This document shows positions 1 through 5,935 of a DNA stretch of 11,791 nt, piece after piece. Position 1 is the first letter of the stretch; every line of letters begins with the position of its first letter. The stretch comes from JABMRP01 sp964444795. Its GTDB lineage: Bacteria > Planctomycetota > Planctomycetia > Pirellulales > Thermoguttaceae. Under the pieces are notes generated by a model. The model was not told the DNA's origin and did not search any database. It worked only from the letters and a program-made list of their open reading frames with translations. The position numbers and the translations under genes were made by a program. Location: positions 1 through 11,791 of the forward strand of contig CAYUIQ010000263.1 in assembly GCA_964444795.1 (NCBI GenBank). The letters are read 5' to 3'.

Positions 1-74
1 CGTACGATGGCCCTCCGAGGCCGTCGCTGTCGACAAGCCGCGGGTTCTCGACGGCCTCGGAGGGCCATCGTACG
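1..74. repeat. Perfect 26-bp inverted repeat; possible terminator or dispersed palindrome
   Basis: Positions 1-26 and 49-74 are exact reverse complements (arms begin CGTACGATGGCC and end GGCCATCGTACG), separated by a 22-nt spacer at 27-48. A transcript of either strand would fold into a very stable hairpin. It lies 17 nt beyond the stop codon of hflC, so it could end transcription of the minus-strand ATPase/hflC unit. There is no clear run of T on the minus-strand exit side, so a classic intrinsic terminator is not proven. The length and perfection of the arms also fit a dispersed palindromic element. The left arm begins at the window edge, so the repeat could extend further upstream. Confidence 0.75.
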
Positions 75-91
75 GGGTCTTGAGGTAGTTC

Positions 92-1066
92 TTAATTCTC
101 CGGTTGGGTGGCTGTTTCTTCCGGCGGCGGCTCAAGCACGGCGGCGCCGGTCAGGTATCTCAGCAACTCCGAATCGGTCGAAAGGATGATCGTGGTGTCG
201 CGGTCGAGGATCTTTCGATCGGCATCCAGGGTGCGCATCATCCGGAAGAAGGCCGGATCCTGCCCGTGCGCAGCGGTATACGTCTCGGTTGCTTCTTTTT
301 CGGCATCGCCGCGCACTTCGTCGGCTTTGGCTTCGGCATCGGCCAGCTTCTTCCTCCGCGCGGTGTCGGCCTCGTCGCGAATCTCCTTGGCCTTCTGTTC
401 ACCCTCGGCCCGATAACGGCCGGCGATCGACGCCCGTTCGGCGCGCATGCGACGGAAAACACTCTCGCGCACCTGGCTCGGCAACGTGATGCGTTTGAGC
501 CGCACGTCGACGATCTCGATACCGCAGCCCAATGCCGTGTCGTTCGGGGGCGCCGCCCGATGCGCGCACCGCTCGGTCACTTCGTCGAGTAATCGATCGA
601 GTTGGTGCTCGTTCGGATCGACCGAGAGGAGCGCTTCGATCGAGTTTTCGCCGACCTTGGCGCCGAGTTCCGAGAAGACGATGTCGTGAATGCGAAACTG
701 GGCCCCTTCCATGTTCGTCACGGTGGCCCGAAACTGCTCGGGGTCGGCGATGCGCCAGCAAACGAAGACGTCGAGATTGATGTTTTTCTTGTCGGCGGTA
801 AGAAACTCCGAGGGCCGGGGATCGTACATCTGCAACCGCCGATCGAGCCGAATAACCGACTGGTGCGGCATTTTGAAGTGTAACCCCGGCGCCGCGTCAC
901 CGTCGCGATCGGCACCCGGCGGCCACAGCGTGGAGACCGGCCGGCCGAATTGCGTGACAATGACCGTTTCCTTCTCGTCGACCAACAGCACGCTGCGATA
1001 GATCATCACGACCGCCAAGGCCGCAACGAGCCAGAACCACTTGCGTTTCGCGATGCGTTTTATCAC
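92..1066 (-). CDS. hflC: HflC-like SPFH/band-7 membrane protein (FtsH protease modulator)
   Basis: 324 residues, close to the E. coli HflC length. HflC pairs with HflK in a membrane-anchored cage that encloses and modulates the FtsH protease. Seen: a basic N-terminus (MIKRIAKRKW), one membrane segment at about 11-28, then the SPFH domain with VTQFGRP at 38-43 and PGLHFKMP at 60-67. The HflC signature region CGIEIVDVRLKRITLP lies at 181-196, followed by a charged, Ala/Glu/Lys-rich coiled coil at about 200-265 and the conserved DPAFFRMMRTL segment at 270-280. The tail is Pro/Glu-rich. The start is a GTG at 1066-1064 whose bases overlap the TGA of the upstream ATPase-HflK gene (GTGA), which implies translational coupling and expression with it. 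The SPFH domain is expected on the periplasmic side. FtsH itself is not in the window. Family assignment is secure; partnership with the fused HflK moiety is inferred from context. Confidence 0.93.
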   Translation of the reverse strand: MIKRIAKRKWFWLVAALAVVMIYRSVLLVDEKETVIVTQFGRPVSTLWPPGADRDGDAAPGLHFKMPHQSVIRLDRRLQMYDPRPSEFLTADKKNINLDVFVCWRIADPEQFRATVTNMEGAQFRIHDIVFSELGAKVGENSIEALLSVDPNEHQLDRLLDEVTERCAHRAAPPNDTALGCGIEIVDVRLKRITLPSQVRESVFRRMRAERASIAGRYRAEGEQKAKEIRDEADTARRKKLADAEAKADEVRGDAEKEATETYTAAHGQDPAFFRMMRTLDADRKILDRDTTIILSTDSELLRYLTGAAVLEPPPEETATQPEN

Positions 1067-4000
1067 GGTACTTCATCCCCTGTCGCCGGGTCGTCCGGCG
1101 GCTGCAAAGTCGTCACCCCGGGTATCGTGCCGGGCTGGCCGAGCCAGATCATCCGCCGCGCGCCGCCGAGGCCGGAGTCGACGAATACCTTGCGCCGCCC
1201 GGTGAGCACGTCTTCGAGCATCTCCAGCCGCAGTCGTAGCCGGGTCACCTCGGGCGCGGCGGCAAATGCTTCGGATTGCTTGCCAAACCGGTAGGCCCCG
1301 CCGGTGGCTTGCCGTGTCTTTTCCACCTGATACGCCGCGGCGTCCAGTTCGGTGGCCTTCACCTTGGCCCGGGTTTGGGCCTCGACGCCGAACTGATGCG
1401 TCCGGGCTTCGTTGATCCGCGCTTCTTTATCTTCGGTTTCGCCGATCACGTTGCGAAACGCCTGGACGACCTCCAGCGGCGGGTGGACGTCGGCCAGGCA
1501 CACGGCCCGAACAGCCAGTCCGCTGTCGCACACGGCCAGCGCGTCGGCAACGCGCCGCTTCACGGCCCGCTGGATTTCGGTCCGCCGCGAGCCGATTGCC
1601 GCGGTTGGCGATGCCGGCTCGCCGGGCTCGCCGCGCGGGGGTTCGGCGCCCAGCAGCACGTCGATCGATCGGCCCGACATCTCGGCGCGCAAGGCCGCTT
1701 CGGCCACGCTACGAACCAGGGCGTCCCATTTCCCCGTTCCCTCGGGCGTTTCGGTGCCGAGCGAAAAGAGGGCCGCTTGGGGGTCGGCGACGACGTAGTG
1801 GACGACGAGGTGGACGTCCAGCAGATTTTCGTCGCCCGTCCAAACGGCCGATTCGACTTCCTCCCGCTTCGTGCGTCCGCCCCGATGCTGCACGTTCCAC
1901 TCGTCGGCAACCTGCGGAGGAATTGCCGTGTCCGGGTTCTCCGGCAGCGGTGTACTCGACGGGTCGAACACGGTTCGGAAGCCGACCTCGACGCGGCGCA
2001 TTTCGCCGGTGCGCACGGTTTGGTGCGTGCCCAGCGGATAGGGCAACCGGTAATGCAAACCGGGTCCTTCCAGCGGCTCGACGAGCCGGCCGAAACGTTG
2101 CACCACGCCGACCTCGCCGACGTCGATCGTGTGAAATCCACAAAGCAGCCACGCGCAGAGCATCGCCGCCCCGGTGGCAATCGCCACGCGCCGACGGTGG
2201 CGGCCAGCGGATTGCCATCGCCGGGCAATCCGGCCACGCAGGCGCTTGCCGTCGACCAGCAGCCGCAACGAATTGAGCACCACGGCCAGCGAACCGACCT
2301 GATGCACCACGGCACCGACCCAGACCGGCCGAATCCAGCCCAGCGAAGCGGCCACCACGGCCGCCACGTTGAACACCACCGCGAACGCGATGATGTTCTG
2401 CCAGATGATCCGAAGCATTCGCCGACTGCAATCCACCGCGTCGCCCAATCGCCGCAGGTCGTCGCCCATCAGCACGACGTCGGCCGAGGCGATGGCCACG
2501 TCGGAGCCGATCTCGGCCATGGCCACGCCCACCTCGGCGGTGACCAGCGACGGGGCGTCGTTGATCCCGTCGCCGACCATCACCACCGGCGGGTTGTTTC
2601 GTTCGATACGGCGTATCACCTCGACCTTGTCGGCCGGCAGCAACTCGGCGTGGATCTCTTCGATCGATAGCTCGCGCCCCACCGCATCGGCGGCCGCGCG
2701 GTTGTCGCCGGTGAGCATGGCGATCCGCTCGATGCCCAACGCGCGCAGCCGGGTGACGATCTCGGACGCCTCGGGGCGAACGGTATCGCGCACGCCCACG
2801 GCGCCGATGACCTGCGAATCCCGGGCGACCACCACGACCGTGCATCCGCCGTCGGCCAGTTGCTCGATCCGCGTCTGAGTTTCCGCCGAGAGTTCAATGC
2901 CCGCTTCTTCGAGAAACCGCCGGCTGCCGACGCGTACCGTAGCGCCGGCCACTTGGGCCTCGGCTCCCAGACCGGGCCGGGCCGTGAACTGCGTGGCTTC
3001 GAGTGGTTCGACGTTTTGCTCTTCGTGCCGCTGGACCAACAGCCGGGCGATCGGGTGTTCGCTGTGTTGTTCGACCGCCGCGGCCAGTTGCAGCACGCCG
3101 GCTGCGTCGTAACCGGCACCCGGCGCGATCCGGGCGATTTCCAACTTTGCCCGGGTGAGCGTGCCCGTCTTGTCGAACACCACCGCCCCGGCGCGTCCCA
3201 TTGCCTCCAGCGCCTGTCCGCCTTTGACCAACACACCCCGTCGTACGAGGCTGCCGATGCCCGCGGCAATGGCCGTCGGAGTGGCCAGTACCAAGGCACA
3301 CGGGCAGGCCACGACCAACACGGTCACCGATCGCACCACTTCGCCGCTGGCAAAATACACGATTAGCGCCACGACCAACACGATCGGCACAAACCAGGTG
3401 GCATAGCGGTCGGCCAGTCGGGCGGTGGGCGCCTTGGTCGCTTCGGCGTGTTCGACCAGATGGATGATCCGCTCCAGCGTCGTATCCTCGCCGAGCCGCT
3501 CGACCGACAGTTCCAGTGCGCCGTAGAGATTGATCGTGCCGGCAAACACTTCGTCGCCGGTGGTCTTGTCGGCCGGCAACGATTCGCCCGTGATCGGACC
3601 CTGGTCGATCGACGAGGTGCCGCCGATCACGCGTCCGTCGACGGCAATCCGATCGCCGGGCCGAACCAGCACGACGTCGTCGTGGCGGATCTCGCCGATC
3701 GGCACCTCCCGCTCTTGGCCGTCTCGGCGCACCCGGGCCGTATCGGGACGCAAGGCCAGCAGCGAGGCGATTCCCGACCGGGTCCGATCGATGGCGAAAT
3801 GTTCGAGCGATTCGCCGATGAGCATGATGAAGATCACCTCGGCGGCCGCGTCGTATTGTTCGATGGCGATTGCCGCGAAGGCGGCCAGTCCGACCGCCAG
3901 ATTGGCCGATATTTTCCCCCGCCCCAGCGACGCCAGGGCATCGAAATAGATGGGGAATCCACCGACCAGGGCCAACAGCATGGCCAGATCGAACCCATAC

Positions 4001-4101
4001 AGCATCTCGACCGAGCCGGTCAGATACGCGGCCAGCCCGGCCCCAACGAGCAGGGTCAAGGCAAGATGGCGTCGGTGCGGGTCGTCGAAGATGCCGAACA
4101 T
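1063..4101 (-). CDS. Heavy-metal P1B-type ATPase fused to an HflK-like SPFH protein
   Basis: 1012 residues from the ATG at 4101 (numbering used here). An in-frame GTG at 4149 would add a Pro-rich 16 residues; neither start has a clear ribosome site, so the start is uncertain. Residues 1 to about 616 are a cation-pumping P1B ATPase: membrane pairs at about 14-60 and 64-103, actuator TGES 171-174, membrane metal motif CPC 266-268 with P275, phosphorylation DKTGTLT 310-316, nucleotide-binding SEHP 347-350, TGDN 464-467, GDGINDAP 510-517, and last helix HQVGS 600-604. There is no N-terminal metal-binding domain. After a strongly basic linker (617-638) comes a new membrane helix (639-656) and an HflK-type SPFH domain: VVQRFGR 666-672, insertions at about 715-754 and 818-840, coiled coil, and PEVTR 950-954 and KVFV 971-974 as in HflK. 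The basic linker fits a cytoplasmic pump C-terminus leading into a periplasmic SPFH domain. The frame is open throughout. Zn/Cd/Pb is the nearest guess for the ion; it is not established. Confidence 0.92.
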   Translation of the reverse strand: MFGIFDDPHRRHLALTLLVGAGLAAYLTGSVEMLYGFDLAMLLALVGGFPIYFDALASLGRGKISANLAVGLAAFAAIAIEQYDAAAEVIFIMLIGESLEHFAIDRTRSGIASLLALRPDTARVRRDGQEREVPIGEIRHDDVVLVRPGDRIAVDGRVIGGTSSIDQGPITGESLPADKTTGDEVFAGTINLYGALELSVERLGEDTTLERIIHLVEHAEATKAPTARLADRYATWFVPIVLVVALIVYFASGEVVRSVTVLVVACPCALVLATPTAIAAGIGSLVRRGVLVKGGQALEAMGRAGAVVFDKTGTLTRAKLEIARIAPGAGYDAAGVLQLAAAVEQHSEHPIARLLVQRHEEQNVEPLEATQFTARPGLGAEAQVAGATVRVGSRRFLEEAGIELSAETQTRIEQLADGGCTVVVVARDSQVIGAVGVRDTVRPEASEIVTRLRALGIERIAMLTGDNRAAADAVGRELSIEEIHAELLPADKVEVIRRIERNNPPVVMVGDGINDAPSLVTAEVGVAMAEIGSDVAIASADVVLMGDDLRRLGDAVDCSRRMLRIIWQNIIAFAVVFNVAAVVAASLGWIRPVWVGAVVHQVGSLAVVLNSLRLLVDGKRLRGRIARRWQSAGRHRRRVAIATGAAMLCAWLLCGFHTIDVGEVGVVQRFGRLVEPLEGPGLHYRLPYPLGTHQTVRTGEMRRVEVGFRTVFDPSSTPLPENPDTAIPPQVADEWNVQHRGGRTKREEVESAVWTGDENLLDVHLVVHYVVADPQAALFSLGTETPEGTGKWDALVRSVAEAALRAEMSGRSIDVLLGAEPPRGEPGEPASPTAAIGSRRTEIQRAVKRRVADALAVCDSGLAVRAVCLADVHPPLEVVQAFRNVIGETEDKEARINEARTHQFGVEAQTRAKVKATELDAAAYQVEKTRQATGGAYRFGKQSEAFAAAPEVTRLRLRLEMLEDVLTGRRKVFVDSGLGGARRMIWLGQPGTIPGVTTLQPPDDPATGDEVP

Positions 4102-4287
4102 GGGAGCCGGTCGTGGGGGGGGGCGTATCTTGTCCGGAGTGCATCCCACAGCATACCGGCCACCGCGCGGGGACGCAAACGGCGGCGTCGCGGACGAGAT
4201 ACCCGGCCAACAGCCCGTTGAAAAACTGCGATAGCCCGGCCCTTCGGCATCCCCAGCGACTCAGGATTTTGCCGGCAAGGCTCTCCG

Positions 4288-4317
4288 TAAATAGCGCCGT
4301 CCAGGGGTGGAATGCAA
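4288..4317 (-). promoter_or_regulatory. Possible sigma-70 promoter for the ATPase-HflK/hflC unit
   Basis: Reading the minus strand, TTGCAT (4317-4312) and TATTTA (4293-4288) are separated by 18 nt, an acceptable sigma-70 layout in an otherwise GC-rich stretch. It would give a leader of roughly 130-185 nt depending on the true start codon. It is only a consensus match; no metal-sensor operator or regulator gene is visible nearby. Confidence 0.3.
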
Positions 4318-4452
4318 CCCACTCTGTAGAGCTACCCGAAGTCACTACACCTCTTTCGGGGGTGCCTTGCGAGATTACCGTCGCACCGCCCAGACGACCG
4401 CGGAAACCAGGGTGGTTAGTTTTTACCCCCCGTTTCCTTCGCGTGCCGCATC

Positions 4453-4461
4453 TGTTAAGAT
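4453..4461 (+). promoter_or_regulatory. Extended -10 promoter candidate for the cold-shock operon
   Basis: TGTTAAGAT combines a TG extension (4453-4454) with a -10-like TAAGAT (4456-4461). The expected -35 position about 17 nt upstream (4433-4438, TTTCCT) is poor, which is tolerated by extended -10 promoters. Transcription starting near 4468 would give a leader of about 230 nt before the first cold-shock gene. Confidence 0.4.
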
Positions 4462-4467
4462 CAATGG

Positions 4468-4698
4468 GTAGTGTAGGTGAGAAGCGAGGCGAGCCCCAAC
4501 GCCTTCCACTTGTTCTCGTTCTAGTCACCCTGCGATTTGCGTCACGGCAAGCCTTTCCACGGGCCCCCATCTCTCAAGTTGCGGTTGGTTTCTCCCTCTA
4601 CCGTTCGACCGCGATCTTTCTTGGCTGGAAGGGGCTTTTGGTGGAGAGGTGACGGTCTGGGTGCGTATTTTCAAATTCTTTCTTCAAGGAGTTGTCGT
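4468..4698 (+). promoter_or_regulatory. Long 5' untranslated leader of the first cold-shock gene
   Basis: If the promoter at 4453-4461 is right, about 230 nt of untranslated RNA precedes the start codon at 4699. Long leaders are a known trait of bacterial cold-shock mRNAs, where they act as temperature-responsive structures. Its last part is pyrimidine-rich and ends in a strong ribosome site AAGGAG (4686-4691), 7 nt before ATG. It shares the 11-mer TTCGACCGCGA (4604-4614) with the helicase leader. The leader role is inferred, and the exact 5' end is unknown. Confidence 0.4.
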
Positions 4699-4896
4699 AT
4701 GGCGCAAGGCACTATCAAAAAACTGATCGCTGACAAAGGTTTCGGGTTCATTGATGGAGAACGCGGAGACTTGTTCTTCCATCACAGCGCGATCGAGGGA
4801 GCGAGTATCGAAACGCTAAGCATCGGGCAGGAAGTGACTTACGAGGAAGGTCGTGGCCCCAAGGGACCGCGCGCCGAGAACGTCCGGCCTGTGTAG
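4699..4896 (+). CDS. Cold-shock domain RNA-binding protein (first copy)
   Basis: 65 residues, the size of a single bacterial cold-shock domain (CspA family), which binds single-stranded RNA or DNA and melts secondary structure. Seen: the RNP1-like stretch DKGFGFID at 12-19 and the RNP2-like LFFHHS at 25-30, where canonical CspA has VFVHFS; then the second half of the beta barrel with IGQEVTYEEG and a C-terminal GPRAENVRPV, the usual place of the A-x-N-V motif. The start is set by AAGGAG at 4686-4691, 7 nt upstream. A longer in-frame opening from 4537 has no ribosome site and would add a non-homologous N-terminus, so it is rejected. This is the first gene of a four-gene cluster and is about 60% identical (39 of 65 residues) to the copy at 5621. 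Confidence 0.93.
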   Translation: MAQGTIKKLIADKGFGFIDGERGDLFFHHSAIEGASIETLSIGQEVTYEEGRGPKGPRAENVRPV

Positions 4897-4947
4897 ACCG
4901 CCTGCGTTTCACCGAAGTCTCCGGCAACCGGAAACAGGGAGAGATTC

Positions 4948-5112
4948 ATGGCAAAAGACCAGAATACGTTCGCCAAACGGCGCCGCGAGATGGAAAAGAA
5001 ACGCAAAGCCGAAGAGAAACGGGAGCGGCGGCGGAAGAAGAAAGAGCAAGTCGACGACCTCTCTGAGGGGGTTGCCACAAACCCCGCCGAGGATGCGACT
5101 GCCGAGCCGTAG
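4948..5112 (+). CDS. Small highly basic hypothetical protein (54 aa)
   Basis: 54 residues, no named family recognised with certainty. It begins MAKDQNTFAKRRREMEKKRK and is dominated by Lys, Arg and Glu through about residue 33, predicting one long charged helix, then turns acidic with a short Pro/Ala/Glu tail. There is no membrane segment or cysteine. The ribosome site AGGGAG (4936-4941) sits 6 nt before ATG, just after a small TCCGG-caa-CCGGA hairpin (4920-4932). It lies 51 nt after the first cold-shock gene in the same orientation and is likely cotranscribed. The charge pattern suggests contact with RNA or the ribosome, which is an inference from composition and neighbours only. Small proteins with a similar NTFAKRRRE-like start are familiar beside cold-shock genes, but I cannot verify that here. 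Confidence 0.75.
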   Translation: MAKDQNTFAKRRREMEKKRKAEEKRERRRKKKEQVDDLSEGVATNPAEDATAEP

Positions 5113-5230
5113 ACATTCCCATGCGCTCTCGTGCGATCGTCGAAGCCTCCTCGGCTTGCGCTGTCGGGGATGCATCGCGGCTTGCGAAGAACATTCCATG
5201 GGAGCGGGGCCGGGAGGTGGAGCTAAATCC

Positions 5231-5521
5231 ATGAGCGTTAAAAAGCCTGTTCCCGTCAGTGCTGGTACGGGTCACAACCTGTGTCCCGTCTGCGGAAAAC
5301 GATCCTACTCGGCTGCCGGCACGCATCCGCAATGTGCTCAGCGTCGGGCGGAGGCGGTGCGAAGAGAAGAGATGGCGGCCGAGAAGACGGCGGAGGAACC
5401 CCCCCCCGCGAAAGCCCCCCGCCAGCAGCGCTCCTGGAAGAAGAAGTGCCCGAAATGTGATGCCGAACTTCACATCCGCAAGAAGATCTGCTCCTGTGGG
5501 CACAACTTTTTTGGCCGATGA
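5231..5521 (+). CDS. Small double zinc-ribbon protein (96 aa)
   Basis: 96 residues with two putative zinc sites. The N-terminal one uses C18-P-V-C21 and H32/C35 (CPVCGKRSYSAAGTHPQC). The C-terminal one uses C73-P-K-C76 with C87-S-C89-G-H91. Between them lies a charged, Ala/Glu/Pro-rich linker (about 36-68) that is probably flexible, and Lys/Arg residues flank both sites. Such zinc ribbons commonly bind nucleic acid or ribosomal partners; no specific family is recognised. GGAGG (5213-5217) and GGAG (5219-5222) precede the ATG at 5231; an in-frame ATG at 5198 would put that ribosome site inside the gene and is less likely. It stands third in the cold-shock cluster, 118 nt after the basic small protein and 99 nt before the second cold-shock gene. 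Function unknown; a role with RNA is inferred from context. Confidence 0.82.
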   Translation: MSVKKPVPVSAGTGHNLCPVCGKRSYSAAGTHPQCAQRRAEAVRREEMAAEKTAEEPPPAKAPRQQRSWKKKCPKCDAELHIRKKICSCGHNFFGR

Positions 5522-5620
5522 TGTGGCTCTACCTGCTCATGTTTTTTTGTGCCGCCGGCTTGTGTCACCAGACAAAAGCGCCGTCGGCTGAGTTTCACGT
5601 TTATTTAAGTGGAGGCAGAA

Positions 5621-5818
5621 ATGCCACAAGGTAAGATTAAGAAGTTGGTTTCGGATCGAGGTTTTGGTTTCATCGAAGGAGATCGGGGTGAACTGTTCTT
5701 CCACCATTCGGAAGTCAGCGGCGTGACCTTCGAGGAACTCAGCGAGGGTCAGACGGTGGAATACGAGATCGGACAGGGCCGCAAAGGGCCGTGTGCGACA
5801 TCCGTGCGAGTGGCTTGA
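5621..5818 (+). CDS. Cold-shock domain RNA-binding protein (second copy)
   Basis: 65 residues, single cold-shock domain. RNP1-like DRGFGFIE at 12-19 and RNP2-like LFFHHS at 25-30 match the first copy exactly in layout; 39 of 65 positions are identical overall, with most change in the 31-40 loop and the C-terminus (ATSVRVA instead of AENVRPV). The start is set by GGAGG at 5611-5615, 5 nt before the ATG. A GTG at 5609 is in frame but would contain this ribosome site. It is the last gene of the cluster and is followed by a strong hairpin terminator. The two copies probably arose by duplication, with the 54-residue and zinc-ribbon genes lying between them. Confidence 0.93.
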   Translation: MPQGKIKKLVSDRGFGFIEGDRGELFFHHSEVSGVTFEELSEGQTVEYEIGQGRKGPCATSVRVA

Positions 5819-5882
5819 TTCGGGACCACCGAGTGCGACAACCCAAAATGGTTGGATTCCGGGACGGTCCGACAAATCATCT

Positions 5883-5910
5883 CCCCGGCGCGCCCATTGA
5901 CGCGCCGGGG
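5883..5910 (+). terminator. Intrinsic terminator of the cold-shock cluster
   Basis: CCCCGGCGCG (5883-5892) and CGCGCCGGGG (5901-5910) form a perfect 10-bp GC stem around an 8-nt loop, followed by TTTGCGT. It lies 65 nt after the stop of the second cold-shock gene. The T-tract is short, but the stem is very stable and the position is right for ending the plus-strand transcript. Confidence 0.75.
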
Positions 5911-5921
5911 TTTGCGTGCTA

Positions 5922-5930
5922 TGTTTAGAC
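5922..5930 (+). promoter_or_regulatory. Possible extended -10 promoter for the helicase gene
   Basis: TGTTTAGAC resembles the TGTTAAGAT found upstream of the cold-shock operon (7 of 9 bases shared), and both are followed shortly by TGTAGG (4472-4477 and 5936-5941). No good -35 is present. An alternative pair is TTGCGT (5912-5917) and TAATGT (5933-5938), but its 15-nt spacer is short. Consensus-level evidence only. Confidence 0.25.
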
Positions 5931-5935
5931 CGTAA

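Larger units (their letters stand above)
4150..4698. other. Intergenic region between the ATPase gene and the cold-shock operon
   Basis: About 550 nt without a convincing gene. It separates two divergent units, so it should hold both promoters. Open frames crossing it are composition-driven extensions of neighbouring shadows and have no ribosome site or recognisable domain. The left part (4200-4330) contains a sequence resembling an insertion-element end and a possible minus-strand promoter. The right part (4450-4698) contains a plus-strand promoter candidate and the long leader of the first cold-shock gene. Confidence 0.6.

Noticed and set aside
1276..2670. Long plus-strand open frame opposite the ATPase-HflK gene
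   Set aside because: Antisense to a gene with all family motifs; its His/Arg/Gly-rich translation has no domain and long antisense frames are common at this GC content.
4334..4363. Hairpin-like pair ACCCGAAG and CTTTCGGGGGT
   Set aside because: Imperfect stem, no T-run, and no plus-strand gene just upstream that would need a terminator.
2894..4570. 558-residue minus-strand open frame across the ATPase gene and its upstream region
   Set aside because: Overlaps the real gene in another frame, with an Arg-rich shadow-type translation and no ribosome site or recognisable fold.
4602..4612. tRNA-like T-loop (GTTCGACC)
   Set aside because: No complementary T-stem and no acceptor, D or anticodon arms nearby.
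4537..4698. N-terminal extension of the first cold-shock gene
   Set aside because: The family starts at the MAQGTIKK segment, and the strong AAGGAG site lies 7 nt before the ATG at 4699.
4853..5230. Long extension of the zinc-ribbon frame upstream through the cold-shock and 54-residue genes
   Set aside because: Runs out of frame through two better-supported genes and has no ribosome site; the ribosome site before 5231 fits the shorter protein.
4946..5503. 185-residue minus-strand open frame opposite the small genes
   Set aside because: Covers two supported plus-strand genes, low-complexity translation, no family resemblance.
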